The notes beneath the pieces were generated by a model. That model was not told the origin of the DNA. It did not search any database and saw nothing but the letters and a program-made list of their open reading frames with translations. Positions 23,447-35,853 of a stretch of 64,000 nt of DNA are shown one piece after another. Origin of the DNA: Podocnemis expansa (Eukaryota > Chordata > Testudines > Podocnemididae); the NCBI GenBank assembly GCA_007922195.1, contig ML681995.1, forward strand, positions 21,376,566-21,440,565, read 5' to 3'. Every line of letters starts with the position of its first letter. Position 1 is the stretch's first letter. The position numbers were made by a program, and so were the translations under genes.

Positions 23447-23924
23447 CTAGAGAGCAAATAATTGATGATAACAGTTGTAAAGGGGCAAAAACTGGCAATG
23501 CACTCAGCTGTCTTTACCAGCATCACTCCAGTGAATCCAGTAGAGCTGTGTTGATTTACCCCAAGGTCTTGATTCCGCAAGATGCAGACCATTCTAATTC
23601 TGATCCAGCAAGAAGCATAAGCACATGCCAGACTTTAAGCCCATGAGTTCCCTTATTGATTTCATTGGGATTTATTTTGTGTTTCAGGTAAAGAATTAGC
23701 TTAAGGGCTTTTCTAGTTCAAAGTTAAGTTCTCTGCACCTTGCATGATTGAGCCCCAGGTGACACCCCAGCCCTGTGCTGTGTTTAAGGTTGCAGAGTAA
23801 GAGACAGAGAGAAATATTTTACAACTGATGTAAACTACTTGTGCTGTTCGAACTTTATAGGGTGCGAGAGGGAAAGGCTGGGGCATTCTCATTTCTTTGA
23901 TAAATGGGAGAACTGGAGTCTATG
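23447..23924. other. No recognised feature
   Basis: AT-rich sequence leading into the repeat at 23925. Nothing recognised. Confidence 0.4.
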
Positions 23925-24185
23925 CTTCTACAGTGATCAGGGAAGGGTCCCGAACCCCGTAGGATGGAAGTTCCCAGTGTGGTATGTGGGGACTAAGGGT
24001 GCTTGCTGGAGGACTGTCCACTGAGTGGTTGTAGAGAGTACACCCAGTGCCAGGGACATACAGGAGGCTGGGGTCAGCTGACACAGGAGTGGAGATCCAC
24101 CTAGCAAATGAGGGTGAATCGGGGTCTAGGAATGTGGAATAGGGGAGGCACAGTGGGAGACCAGACAAGATTCTGGGAGAGGAAC
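23925..24185 (-). repeat. Dispersed repeat copy A, unclassified (LTR-like?)
   Basis: The block starting 'agtgatcagggaagggtcccg' aligns by eye with 53566-53840 ('agtgatcaggggagaaccc...'). Shared landmarks are 'gcttgctggag/aaga.tgtcc.ctgagtg', 'ca.gaggctg..gt....acag.' and 'ggggtc.agga.tg.gg'. On the minus strand it ends 'cctgatcact.ta', which could be an LTR edge. No coding content. Classification is open. Confidence 0.5.
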
Positions 24186-24588
24186 AACACAGACACTTTA
24201 TATATTCAGTCTGAGAAAATCTGAGAGGGTTTTTTTTTGTTTGTTTTTTGTTTTTTAAATCCTCATTCAGAATGGAAAAACTAATTTAAATTGCAAAAAT
24301 TCTCATGTCCCAGGAAAACTGGTTCCCACCTCCCTCCAAGGTCATCATTTGAGGAAAAACTCGGGGGGAGGGAAGCTGTCAGCATATAGGATGCTATATA
24401 TGATTATAGTATATCCTGCAACGTTGGGGGAGGAGGGGAAATCGTAACATATAGATCTATGAAATATTTTGGGGATGTGTGACTAAAATGGGGGGGGACT
24501 GTGCTTTTTGCTGAAAGACAAATAGCACTCCTGCCCACCTCTGTAAATTATCTACTAGCAGTTCAATTTGATCTTTCGCATCTAAGGC

Positions 24589-24915
24589 TATGTCTACTTT
24601 TTGGAGAGAGAGGTGTGATTCCCACCTCATGTAGGTCAAAATACTCTCGCTAGCTATCATTGAATGAGCACACTACAGATAGCAAATGTTGCCATGATAG
24701 CACAGGCAGTGGTGTGCTGTCGAGGGGCTAGCCACCCTGAGTACAAATCTAGCTGGAATCCATGGTTACATACTCAGGATGGGTAGTCCTGTGTTGCCAT
24801 TTGCTGATGCCTGTACTACTGTGGTGACATGACTATTTTTGTCATCCATGGTCAATGAGAACTAATGTGCATATATCAGTGTGATTTGGGAATCATAACC
24901 TTAGCTCTGAGTGCA
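24589..24915. mobile_element. Possible short TIR element
   Basis: Begins 'ggctatgtctact' (24589) and ends near 'gtgcagatgtagctt' (about 24914), which is roughly inverted to the start. This resembles the 'ggctatgtc' termini of the 3-bp-TSD elements in this window, but no duplication is visible and the interior shares no palindromic modules. Tentative. Confidence 0.3.
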
Positions 24916-26969
24916 GATGTAGCTTGAATCTGAGCATATTCTACTTGTAACATCTCTGCCAGGTGGTTAGTGGTGACAGTGGGGGTCAGTGGGATCCCTA
25001 TTGACAAATAACTAAGTCATCTTAAGTCACCATCCAGAAACCTGGGAAAGCTGAACTCAGCTTGCCCTTCAAAGGCAGAACTTCCCCACTTGCATTCATT
25101 TGAGACTCTGATTCCTTACAAGGGAATCTTTGTTAGGGGAAAGGGAACACAGTCATACACTTGGGAAAACCAGCCACATAACGGATCTTCATATAAAGAG
25201 CAAAATATTCTCCTTCCCCAAGTAACTTTGAAACCAGTCCATCTAACTCCCTTGCCACTCACCAGTGAAGATGTCCCACAAGTCTCCCTGGTCCACACAT
25301 CATTCCTCCCACAAACTCTGCCCTCAGTTTGGAGCTATGAGTAGCATTAGCCTAAGTGTTTCTTTGTGGGCCTGCCTCCAGCCCCAAAGGAGCTGCTTGA
25401 TTCGTCCTACCTAGAGGCACACTCAAACTCTGAGTGATTCAGCTTTATTAAGTTGTTGGTTCGGCAAGATGCCATTGGAGTCCACTTAGCTCTGCTTTGC
25501 TACTGCTCTCTGTGGTGGCTTTCAGCATGAAGTCCTATTAGCCATCTCTGGCAGCAAAGTCTCCACAGGAGGGGAATAAAGACTTATGACTAGAGTTATG
25601 AGAATAAATAATTTTTTGGGCTTCATTGACTGTTCTGAAATATTGGGGGGGGGGGAGTGTTGTTTTGGGTTCACTGGAACAATTTTTGCAAGCTGAAAAA
25701 TAATAAAAAAAAAGCCAAAATAAATCAGACTGAATTTTAGTGTGATGCAGCACAAAACATTCTATGTTGCTTCTGAGATATTTTTGATCTTTTAAAATAA
25801 AAGTGAAAGAAGGTTAAGTGCTGTGTTGGGTCAGCATGGCCTCAGGAGCTAGGCATGGTTGGGGAAAGTACATGTAGCTGGGGAAGGGAAGGTGGGATCA
25901 TGGAAGAGATCGGAGCCTGTGCCCGGAATTTCTCTTCCAGCTAGCAGCACCCTTGATGGATAGTGTCCATTTTAATATTTATTAGCCCTGTAGTGACACT
26001 CATTCTGCTCCATGTTTTAAAAACCAGCCAGAGCTATAGAATATAGTTAAGCTTTGTATGCCTATATATAGTTTGTAAACACAGTTTATGTGGAACCCAG
26101 CTCCCTATGTGAGTCCTTCATATTATGCTTTGTGTACAAAAAGCAAACGACACAAGAAATATTCTTTAAGATTCAAGACCTATTTTACAGATGTTTTCAC
26201 GGCTGTAACTTCTGGGAGAGGAAAACGTGGGTGTACATGTATAATAAAATTGTACATGTGTAATACAATGGCTGACAGCCAGCAAGTCTTGTAACACGAG
26301 GTAGGCCAAAACCACAAACTTCTGTTGAAACCACTCTGAATTCTGTGGAGAATATGCACATTGAGCACAGTGGGCAGTTGGTTAGGGTTCCAGAAAAATA
26401 CAAATCTATATAGACCAAACTGTGCTCAGACATAAAAATTTCATCTCAGAACTATGTAGTGACATTGATAAAAGAAACCACTCAATTTGATTTCACATCT
26501 TATGTAACTAGAAAGATTTTGGTGCCATGAAAATCTTGTTGGACCAGATTTCCAGAAAATCTCAGTTCCCACTGAGGTACCCAGTCAGGGCCATATTTTC
26601 AAAATTATTTACCAGTCAAGGGCTCCCATGACGTGTATATGGACAGCTCTTTGGAAAATCTAGCCTCCTATTTTGGTGTCTAAATGCATATAGGGTGCTT
26701 TGGAAAATTCTGTCTGGTGTGCACTGTTGCAGATTTATCAGATCTTGTGTTATTAAATGATAAGAGGTTTCAACATTTTGCTGGCAAGGTCCAGTTCTGA
26801 ACAGAGATTGTCTTGTGGACCCGTTTCCATTGCCATCCCCAAATGCATAGCTCATCTCCCCACACATCACGTATCTCCTGACATTAGAAATAAGTTGGAG
26901 CATGCTTAGCTTCTTTTATTGGCCTTTAGCAATGAGAAACACTGAAGAGAAAATGTGAAATCCTGACTA
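24916..26969. other. No recognised feature
   Basis: AT-rich sequence. 26620-26710 has fossil-repeat-like wording ('ctctttggaaaatctagcctcc'), otherwise nothing is recognised. Confidence 0.45.
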
Positions 26970-29428
26970 CAGCTAGTCCTCACTTAGTGACCTACTCGTT
27001 TAGTGACCCCTCGGAGTTATGACCAGCTCTCTGACGAGTTGGTATTATGGTGATGTACAAGAACTCGCATCAATTCTCTCAGATTCATCTCGTTCCCGCA
27101 GTCAGAACTAGCGTTTTTCGTCTATGTATTTTTACTTTATTGTGCACCCCAAAGTACAAGATGTCGGCGAAAAGGAAGAGCATGACTTCTCCCGGAGAAA
27201 ACGCCAAGAAACAAAGGAAGGCTATCAATCTTGAGACAAAAATGAAGATAATAAACGAATATGAAGCTGGTAAGAAAGTTAAAGCGATAGCACGTGACTT
27301 GGAGTTGGCGCATTCAACTGTATCAACGATCTTGAAGGATAAAGATCGAGTGAAAGAAGCAGTGAAATCATCAAAAGGATATAAAGCCATAATAACTAGG
27401 CAGCAGAAAGGCCTCATTCACGAAATGGAAACATTACTGGCGATAGCGTTTGACGACCAGATACAAAAAAGAATGCCAATGAGCCTTTTAATAATTCAAG
27501 CAAAGGCACGCAGTATCTTTGAAACGTTGAAAGCGTGTGAAAATGAAGAGTCCACGGAAACATTTACGGCAAGTCATGGATGGTTTCAACGTTTTTGTCG
27601 GAGATTCAGCCTTCATAATCGAAGTATCAGTGGTGAGGCGGCAAGCGCGGACATAGAAGCATCAGAAAGATTTGTGGATGAATTTGACGAAATGATCGAG
27701 AAAGGTGGGTATCGTCCGGAACAGATCTTTAATGCAGATGAAACCGGACTATTTTGGAAAAAATGCCTGAAAGATCCTACATACACAAAGAGGCTAAAGC
27801 AATGCCCGGTTTCAAGGCTTTTAAGGACAGGGTCACGTTGTTGTTGGGAGGAAATGTCGCTGGATTTCAGTTAAAACCTTTTCTCATCTATCGTTCTGCA
27901 AACCCACGTGCACTGAAGCAGGTTAGTAAGCACACGCTGCCCGCTTACTATCGTTCAAATAACAAAGCATGGATGACGCAATCTTTATTTGAGGACTGGT
28001 TCATGAACTGCTTCATACCCTCGGTCAAGCATTACTGTCTGGAAAACGGTGTTCCCTTTAAATTATCCTCCTACTTGATAACGCCCCAGGCCACCCCCAG
28101 CATCTTGATGATCTACACCCTGATGTAAAGTTCGTGTATCTGCCTAAAAACTCAACTGCTGTGTTACAACCAGTGGACCAGGGGGCTATCTCTACTTTTA
28201 AAGCGCTATATTTGCGCGCAACGTTTTCCAAAGCAGTAGCAGCAACAGAAAATGGTGAAGTAACCCTGCGTGATTTTTGGAAATCATATAATATTTTACA
28301 CTGCATAAAGAACATTGAATCAGCTTGGGCGGGAGTGACAGAAAAGTGCATGCAAGGCATATGGAAAAAATGCCTGAAACGTTTTGTAAATAATTTCGAA
28401 GGGTTTGAGAAAGACGAACATATTGATGTCATAAATTAAAAAAATTGTGGAACTTGCTAATGTGCTTAATTTAGCTGTTGAAGTGGAAGATATTGAAGAA
28501 TTAGTGGAATACGTCGAGGGAGAGCTAACTAACGAAGATTTAATAGAGTTGGAAGTGCAGCAGCACTTGGAAGAGGAGGAAGAAGAAGAAGAGGAAAGAG
28601 TGGAAGAAGTACAAAAGAAGTTCACTGTAAAGGGGTTAGCTGATGTCTTCTCCATAGTGAATGCAGCGATGTTAGAACTAGAGAGTATGGACCCGAATGT
28701 TGAGTGGTTCACAAAAGTGGAACGACAAATGAATGAAATTTTACGATGCTATCGTGACATTTATGAAGAAAAAAAGAAAATTACAACGCAGACCACACTA
28801 ACGAGATACTTCTCTAAAGTTCCATCCAGGACCCCTACCCCTACCCTTACAAGTCCTTCCATTTCCTTGCCATCATCTCCCTTACCAGGGCTTTCTACAG
28901 CTCCTGATAACCCTGCTGATCTCTCCGACGATGACATTGATGACCCCCCTGCTGCTGAACCACACTTTGAAGGATTTGATGAGTAAAAATGTCAATGTAA
29001 TCTGAATGTTTATTTTCATATTTCTTTGGTACATCATTTTTATAATTTTTGCTGATTGCATTTTTATGTTCTGTAATACAGTATGTAAGGAGTTATGCCA
29101 ATAAAACAAAGTTATCATGTTGGAGTTTATTTTAGGCCTTTTCTTTACAGTACTATTCAGAATATTAAAAACGATTACGTGTATTTACAGTACACTATGC
29201 AAACTAAGTTCAGTACATTAGAGCTTAAAACATTTAAAATATATATTTAAAATGTTATAAATGATGCAAAGGTGACATTAAAACTATCTACAGATGGTTG
29301 AAAAACCCACTACCAGTAAAGTACATTATGCCTGAAATACCGGTAAGGGCTGCTCCTCGTTTAGCGACCAATTTGTTTATCAACCGGGTTTCAGGAACGG
29401 AAGCCGGTCACTAAGTGAGGACTACCTG
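26970..29428 (+). mobile_element. Tigger (pogo/Tc1-mariner) DNA transposon, complete ends
   Basis: Terminal inverted repeats: CAGCTAGTCCTCACTTAGTG at 26970 and its complement ending at 29428 (revcomp CAGGTAGTCCTCACTTAGTG), one mismatch over about 23 bp. The element is flanked by TA at 26968-26969 and 29429-29430, the expected pogo target duplication. A subterminal motif CTCGTTTAGTGACC (about 26996) recurs as CTCGTTTAGCGACC (about 29357) in direct orientation. Length 2459 bp. The transposase gene inside is broken by three frameshifts. Full ends and few changes suggest a comparatively young insertion, but this is inference. Confidence 0.93.
27161..28986 (+). pseudogene. Tigger transposase, three frameshifts
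   Basis: The first ATG in good context is 27161 (MSAKRKSMTSPG). The N-terminal third has a psq-type HTH (KIINEYEAGKKVKAIARDLE) and a CENP-B-type HTH with 'GWFQRFCRR'. The DDE domain follows: Asp1 in NADETGLFW (codon 27737), Asp2 in LLLDNAPGHP (codon 28077), Asp3 in LQPVDQG (codon 28176), so Asp2 and Asp3 are 33 codons apart. The C-terminal part (28447-28986) has an acidic Glu run and FTVKGLADVF, as in Tigger1-like proteins. Frameshifts lie in the A-run 27758-27763, near 28065-28076, and in the A-run 28438-28444 (with a TAA just before it). The natural role is excision and insertion of the element. All three catalytic Asp residues are still present, in different frames. Host-domesticated TIGD genes are relatives, but the TIRs show this is a transposon. 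Confidence 0.92.
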
Positions 29429-31734
29429 TATTGACAACAAAGGTAAAAAACTCTTCATCATTTCAATAGACTCAGGATTTCTTGCTAGATGACCAGCTAG
29501 TTCTCTTCAACATGTGCTACAGCAGCCAGTGTTGGGCACCTCTCTGTAAAACCAGTGATACTTGCATACCATGAAAAGATAATTTGCATATTCTTCTTTA
29601 TTTCATGTACATAGAGTTTATTGCTGAGCCGCTGAACTTTCACATGATTTTAGGAATCTTCTTCCTTTATACACAAAAACCAAAAACAGTCTGCATGATG
29701 GGAAGAAACAAATAGGAAGGAAATGCAAGTAGCATGTACAAAAATAACATGTGAGCACTGGTTGATACAAACTGAAAACAAAAATTTATCCTATTTCTTA
29801 AAGACACAACCATGAGCAGTAAGGAGTCTTTAGCTCAGAACAGTCCATTGATCCTTTGCAATTTAACCAGGTTGTCATGTAGGAATTGAGATGTCTTTAA
29901 TAGTACAAAGGTGTAACAGTTGAATTACTAAGGGTCCAAAGTTCACTGAAGACAAGAGAAGGACTTTGGTTCACATGGCTGGTGACTTGTCAATGGTGAA
30001 CTGGCCCAGGGCATGCCTGATCTTGCAACTGCAGCCTTAGGACTTAGTCTCCATACATTAGCAAGCTGTGGATACATTCAGTGTCTGCTTTTTTCTCACT
30101 GCCAGAAGAGTCCACCATTTACCTTATGCTTCTGACCAAAGGAAACAATGATTGAGTAATGCAGAGGGACACAGAGCTAAAACTGGAGCAAATGAGGGCT
30201 ATGGATTAAATCTTCAGAATGGGCAACTGAGCGAGCCTAGAAGGAGCATGATAATGAGATTACAGACTATGGGGTGGAGTATTCCAAATACAGCCTGAGC
30301 ACAGAGTGCTTCAGTGCCAACTAAAGAGGGCTTAATTGTGGTCTTCCAAGTGTTTTGTCCCATAACGACTCTAGTGAAGTTACTGTAGATATGGGACCTG
30401 ATCTTATTCCCATTTCAGCTACCCTTAACTGCAGCTGAGTTGTACTTTACCCTGGTATTAGCACCACATACTTCAGTAGACCATTTGCAGTGTACATTCT
30501 ACAAGATAAAGGGTGGGAGAATCATGACCATAGAAAGCAATGGCAAAATTTCCATTGACTGCAAAGAGAGCAGCATTTTGTCCTTACACCATTGTTGGTG
30601 TAAGTGAAAGGAGAATGAAACCCAAAGTATTCTAAATAGTCAATGAAATGTTCACATTCACTTGTAAGTGCAAGTCTCATATCTACTCTGTGGAGACACT
30701 TGCATCTTTAAAAGACAATTCTACAGACCAATGAGATACATTTAGAACTCTTGCATCCTACTAAAGCTAAAATTAGCTAACAAAATGCAAATAACTGTCA
30801 TTTCATTATTTTGGTTGAATTATCCTGTCCTGCAAAACAGACTCTGACAATAACACAATGTGAGATATTATGCAACCAAAAGATGATCAGAAAAGTATTG
30901 CACAATTCTCTACCAATTTTAGAGAAAAAAAATCATCATGTTAGCATGTCTGAAGTATGAAACCTGGCTTCTGTGTAGTTGCTTAAGACTGCATGACAGC
31001 TCTCACTAGGATAAAATACCCCAGTAAAGGGGTCTGTTTTATATAGTTTGGACCCAATGTACATTAAGATGACAGAGATTCTGGGTCAGATAAGTAACAC
31101 CACAGATTTCCGTCCTTTCCTTTTAGTTCATTTCTGCTGTGTTCTGTCAAATATTATTATTCTATTTTCTTAAGAAATTGTTTATTTTCAGAGAAAACAC
31201 ATGATTGATCTATTTGTATTAATGGATTTGTGCGTGTGTGTGTGTCTGGGTTTGGGTTTTACAACCCATTAATTTTCTAAACTCTAAATTTGCCTGGCTC
31301 ATTTACTGAAACTACAATAGATCATATGGGATGAGTTGCTTAGCAACTTTTTGCTGGCAGACTCTATTTAGAAATGAGTGTGCTGCTCAAACCAGAGGTC
31401 AGGAAAATTTATGATGTGTCAAGCCAGCCAGAAAATGTGTTCCAACCACAGAGATTTCTTAGGAGGCTTCCTTTTGCGATTAGAGGGGGTTACAGATGTC
31501 CACTGGGATATTTTTCTGACAAAGGGAGGTGTGTACATAGCAACTGGCTATTCTCAAAGCAAAAAGTCTGTTATGAAAATGTATTAGCAATTATATGGGA
31601 CCTGATTATCAGCTCCATTTGTTTTTCTTTCATTCCTGTGCCAAAAGGAGATTCAAATCCAGTGTCTCTGGCTGGCGGAAGGGTCTCTTAGTGGAATAAG
31701 ATCATCCAACGCCCCTGTGTGAACATAATCTTGC
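29429..31734. other. No recognised feature
   Basis: AT-rich, no ORF longer than about 105 codons. Nothing recognised as gene, RNA or repeat family, apart from fossil-repeat-like wording near 30390-30450. Confidence 0.5.
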
Positions 31735-31920
31735 TTACTTACTCTTAACCTGTCTCTTTTCTCCCCCATGTTTGTCTCATCCACCTGTTCCATTATCTGG
31801 TAACCAGATTGCAACCGCTTTGGGGGAAGGGACTGATTTTATGTTATATAAGAATTTTTTACAGTGTCTAGCATAATGGGCCCCAGTCCTTGGTTGGAGA
31901 TCGTAGAGGCTAACATAGCA
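31735..31920 (+). mobile_element. CORE-SINE tail fragment
   Basis: Wording 'gattgcaaccgctttgggggaagggactgat...ttatataagaa.ttttacagtgtctagcataatgggccccagtccttggttggag' matches the reptile CORE-SINE 3' tail (family wording 'gctctttggggcagggactg...tgtacagcgcctagcacaatggggccc'). Only the tail is present. Confidence 0.7.
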
Positions 31921-32069
31921 ATCATAAGGTCATCTGTTCTCCCTGCTTGTGGATGTTGTAATGGCTGTTGACTCTTCATGCTTCATCAATACCAAAATGT
32001 CCATGGTGACTATTGGCAGCCAACATTGTTTACACCAGCCCTAAAATTTCTTTTAACTACTTTGTTGAT

Positions 32070-32106
32070 GGGCAGGGGCAGGGGCAGGGGCAGGGGCAGG
32101 GGCAGG
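32070..32106. repeat. (GGGGCA)6 short tandem repeat
   Basis: Six 'ggggca' units in a row. It generates glycine/arginine and glycine/glutamine strings in two plus frames (not a gene). Confidence 0.95.
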
Positions 32107-32416
32107 ATATGTGCCAGCAGAGGCAGGGATCAAATGCCTCCTTTAAACCCTTTTCTCTCTTGCACCCAGAAGTTACTAACCAGAGCAGAATATCTGACCC
32201 ACTGTCTAATTAGTGACACCAGCAATGAGTTATTGATGGATTGGAGTCCTGGTACAGCTGGGCAAATATGGCTTTAGTCACCAAAGAGAAAAAAACGATT
32301 GTAAAATCATGGTTGAGTTAGAGAGAGCTCAGCGCTTTCCAAGAGCAACTTAACCCATAGCAGTTAGGATCTTTATATCAAATATTGATGACCAGACCTT
32401 AAAGCCTCTTTTAATG

Positions 32417-32417
<1 letters not shown>

Positions 32418-32443
<26 letters not shown>
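32418..32443. repeat. Poly-A tract (26 A) abutting Penelope arm
   Basis: Twenty-six A immediately before 'gcaaggagtc', the start of the arm at 32444. It may be target or insertion-linked homopolymer. Confidence 0.9.
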
Positions 32444-32449
<6 letters not shown>

Positions 32450-33470
32450 AGTCTTGTGGCGCCTAAAGGCTAACAGATTTATTTATTGCATGAGATTTTG
32501 TGGGAGAATATCCCACTTCGTCAAACACTTTGAAGAGGGAGAACTTACAGAATTGGATGAAAATAAATGCAGGGGAGTGTAAGACATGGGATCAGGTCAT
32601 ACTGCAACAGCAAATCAGAGCATCTGTGAGGATTCAGACTCTAGGAAACAGCACACATTGGGGGAGGGTGAAGTCAAATCACCTGTTATAATGTGAAAAG
32701 AATCCATGGTCACGATTTAGCCCTGCTTTCACACAATTTAATTTGCATATTAGTTCAATTTTGGCTGTTTCTCTTTGAAGTCTTGATGTCCCATTGATTT
32801 TCTTGAGGACCATTGTTAACAAATCATCAATGGAGTGATTAGGAAGATGGAAGTGCTCAGCAACTGTTTTTTTTGTGTGTGTGTGTTGTGATTTCTGATA
32901 TTAGTTTTGTGTGCATTTATTCTTCTGTGTAGGGATTGTCCTGTTTGTCCAATGTATAAGGCTTGGGGGCATTTCCGGCACATGATAGCATAAATAGCAT
33001 TAGTGGATGAGCAGGTGAAGGACCTTTTGATGGAGTAGCTGGCTTGATTAGGCCCTATGATGGTGTCTTTTGTGCAGATATGTGGACAGAGTTGGCAGCA
33101 TGGTTTGTTGCAGGGATATGTGCCTGCTTTAATGTTTCTGTTGTTAGGGCTGTAGTTGCTGGTGAGTATCCGTTTAAGGTTCGGGCGTTGTCTGTAGGTA
33201 AGGAGAGGTCTGTCTCTCTAGCCTTGTGTGCTGCTTCCTAGTATTTGAATCCTTACAGATGCTCTGATTTGCTGTTGCAGTATAACCTGATCCCATGTCT
33301 TACACTCCCCTGCATTTATTTTCATCCAAATCTGTAAGTTTTCCCTCTTCAAAGAGTCTGACGAAATGGGATATTCTCCCATGAAAGCTCATGTGATAAA
33401 TAAATCTGTTAGTCTTTAAGTGCCACAAGACTCCTTGCTTTTTTTTGCTTTACTAGATTAACATGGTTCC
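32444..33470 (-). mobile_element. Penelope-like element fragment with inverted arms
   Basis: The left arm (32444-about 32640) and right arm (about 33250-33470) are inverted copies of each other over about 195 bp. They share 'gcaaggagtc', 'taacagatttatttat', 'gggagaatatcccacttcgtc', 'aaataaatgcaggggagtg', 'gggatcaggt' and 'gcagcaaatcagagcatctgt' wording. Between them the minus strand encodes a GIY-YIG endonuclease domain, the hallmark of Penelope-like elements, whose copies often carry inverted terminal repeats. The RT domain is not present, so this is a 5'-truncated fragment. Confidence 0.85.
32720..33125 (-). pseudogene. Penelope-like GIY-YIG endonuclease domain
   Basis: Minus-strand reading from about 33120 down: cysteine-rich linker CNKPCCQLCPHI, then KRSFTC, then the nuclease strand pair AIYAIMCRKC...LYIG (GIY-YIG equivalent), then SLHRRINAHK (conserved Arg/His). 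After a one-base frameshift in the A-run near 32870 it continues with AEHFHLPNHSIDDL, then RETAKIELICKLN (catalytic Glu region) and GLNRDHG. The order and the terminal 'GLNR' wording fit the PLE class, in which this domain follows the RT and nicks DNA. It is frameshifted and incomplete, so inactive. Confidence 0.85.
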
Positions 33471-35853
33471 CGCTTCAAAGCTCTTTTAACATAGTTTTTC
33501 TTAATCCCAACCTTGAGTTAAAAAAGACTTTTGGTTAGCTCTTAAATCACAGTGCTAGTGGCTGGTTTTCCTTCTGGTTAAAAACAGTTCCAGAGATTTA
33601 GAGAAAAGGAGAATAATGGTGAAATGTTGATATACCTTAGAAAATGATGAGGAAGTGAAGTGGTAAATTCCTTATTATTTGATAACAGAAGCAAAACCTG
33701 GAAGACACACTACTTCAGATGTACATAAAAAAAAACCCACCTCTTTATTATTTCAGATGGCACTGGGTAAAAAATATGCCCTTTGGAACAAAAGCGGGCA
33801 AGTATCATTGCTTAAGATTTTCAAAAGAGCTTGGGGGAAACTGTTCACCCAACTGCCATTGTAATGCAGTGGGAGGTGGACACCAAAGCCGGTGGAAGTT
33901 GTGGTGTGGTTAAAGGCCACTTCTATTTAGCTGTTTAGATGCAGATTAAGAAGTCTAACTTTAGGCGCCTGTTTTTAAAAATCCTTCCCTAATTTGTATT
34001 TTGGCACCAAAATAAATGGCTCAATGTTCCAGGCATTCACAGCTCCTATGAATTTCTTAGAAGGTATGATGAAAATAACACAGGCCTAGCCCAGAATTAG
34101 AGTCATGACTGTTTGAAATTTGTTATTTACTAATATTGAGAGCATACTACTTGTCGAAGATGGATTTTAGAAAAAAAATAAAATGGGTGTTATTTACACG
34201 CCACTGGGATGATCTCTGTGACTCTAAGAATTTGCATTACAATAGCATCAAGAGATTATAGGAAGTGATGTGTTCCTATTTTCTATCAGTAAGACAAGGG
34301 CAAGGACTATGTAATATAAGGATACTCGAAGTGCAAGGATGAAAATCATGAGAGAGCCCATCGAGAGAGGGCATTTTTTGAGTGTTGAGTTGTTATGAAT
34401 GGATTGTAGAAGTAATTCTGGTAGTCCACTCAATGTGGGTTAAAGAGATCAAAGTGTGATTAGATGGTATTCAAAAGGATCACTGGGACAGATGGATGGA
34501 AACTGACTCCCGCATAAATAATATACATGTTGCCTAGGTGGGTGAATGACTGGCTCATAGGTCATGTGTCTGGAGTGTTTCATGACCGTGAGGACCAACC
34601 TCAGAGCAGACTGTCAAAAGCAGCGCAGACACCCCAAACAGGTGATGTGTTCTCTAATTAGATTTCACTAAGTTGGTAACAAAGATAAACTCTTGGATCA
34701 CTACACCAGCCTTAGCATCGAGTCACACAAAGTCCCCTTAGATTCTCCAGACAAACTGGACTTAGTGACAATGCTCACTTACACAAAAAAAATCATACCA
34801 TATTTAGGTTGCTTCCAGTCCTAATGGACCAGTCACTTACTGCAGATCAGTTAGTACCTAGATCCTATACCACAGAGCGCACCTGTAGCTAAGCCTGTAA
34901 AAAACTGTCTAAAGGTTTATTAATGAAGAAAAAGGGAATAAGAGATTCATTTACAGGTTAAAGAAAACATATATACACATAAAATAATTGCTATCAAAAT
35001 TCTAAGAATGACAGAGTTGTAGTAATCTGTTAGCTCAAATTGTCTTTTAAGGGAGACCCAGGAGGCAGCCTAAGGGAATATTTGGCTTCAGTCTTTGGCC
35101 CTTCAGAGATGAAAAAGCCAAAAGATGCAGTTTCTTCTTGTCAGGGATTTTTTATGGACTTCTTCTAATGTTTAAGATGATGGGAGGAGTTCCTCTACAT
35201 TTCTCTTCTCCATGAAAGAGGGTGTGGGGATGGCAATCCACAAAGCCTTTTTTTTCCCCCAGGGATGTTCCAGAGTAGTTTGTCAGGTGTCAGTGGGCCG
35301 CCTTCTTGTTGGACAAGAGATAATGTTTCCAGTGGCAAACTAGTATTTCACCCTTGACAGTGTTTCTCTACTGAATATGGGGATTTCCTGTTTCAAAACA
35401 AATACGTAAATGTTGCCTGACAATGCAGGCTATAGATATTAAAACTGAGATTGCTGCAAGCATCAACATAGAAATGTTTAATAGAGTCTGACCACTAAAT
35501 ACATTCTTATGAAACTAATGTTTTCTTTGTGCAAAACTAACATATAGGTGACCTGATCTGGGTCCCAGATACTAGGTTGTCAGTGCAGCGTTCATCAGCT
35601 TACCCATGATAGGTTTACCCATGAATTCGATTAATGAGTGCTAGCATCATGTCCTCCAAAGCTACCAATTTAACACGCAGAACTCGTTAACACATGGTAT
35701 CTAAAACTGGAAGTTGACCTAAGCATGGAAACACTTGCAGTAAGCCTTCTTAGCACTGCCTTTTTCTTTTCATTGTCATTTCAGTGGGACGTATCACACT
35801 TAATTGCATTGTCACTGAACATGCAATATATATTTTTGATTAGCTGTAATTCA
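33471..35853. other. No recognised feature
   Basis: AT-rich sequence. Around 33960-34020 and similar places there are fossil-repeat-like phrases ('ttaggcgcctgtttttaaaaatc'), otherwise nothing is recognised. Confidence 0.5.

Noticed and set aside
22804..23592. 262-codon minus-strand ORF
   Set aside because: It is a translation of the tandem array inside a hAT; repeats of 'AWSEPAGKQQ'-like text, no domain, and the sister hAT lacks it.
28447..28986. Separate acidic host protein
   Set aside because: It is the C-terminal part of the Tigger transposase in a shifted frame, lying within the element's TIRs.
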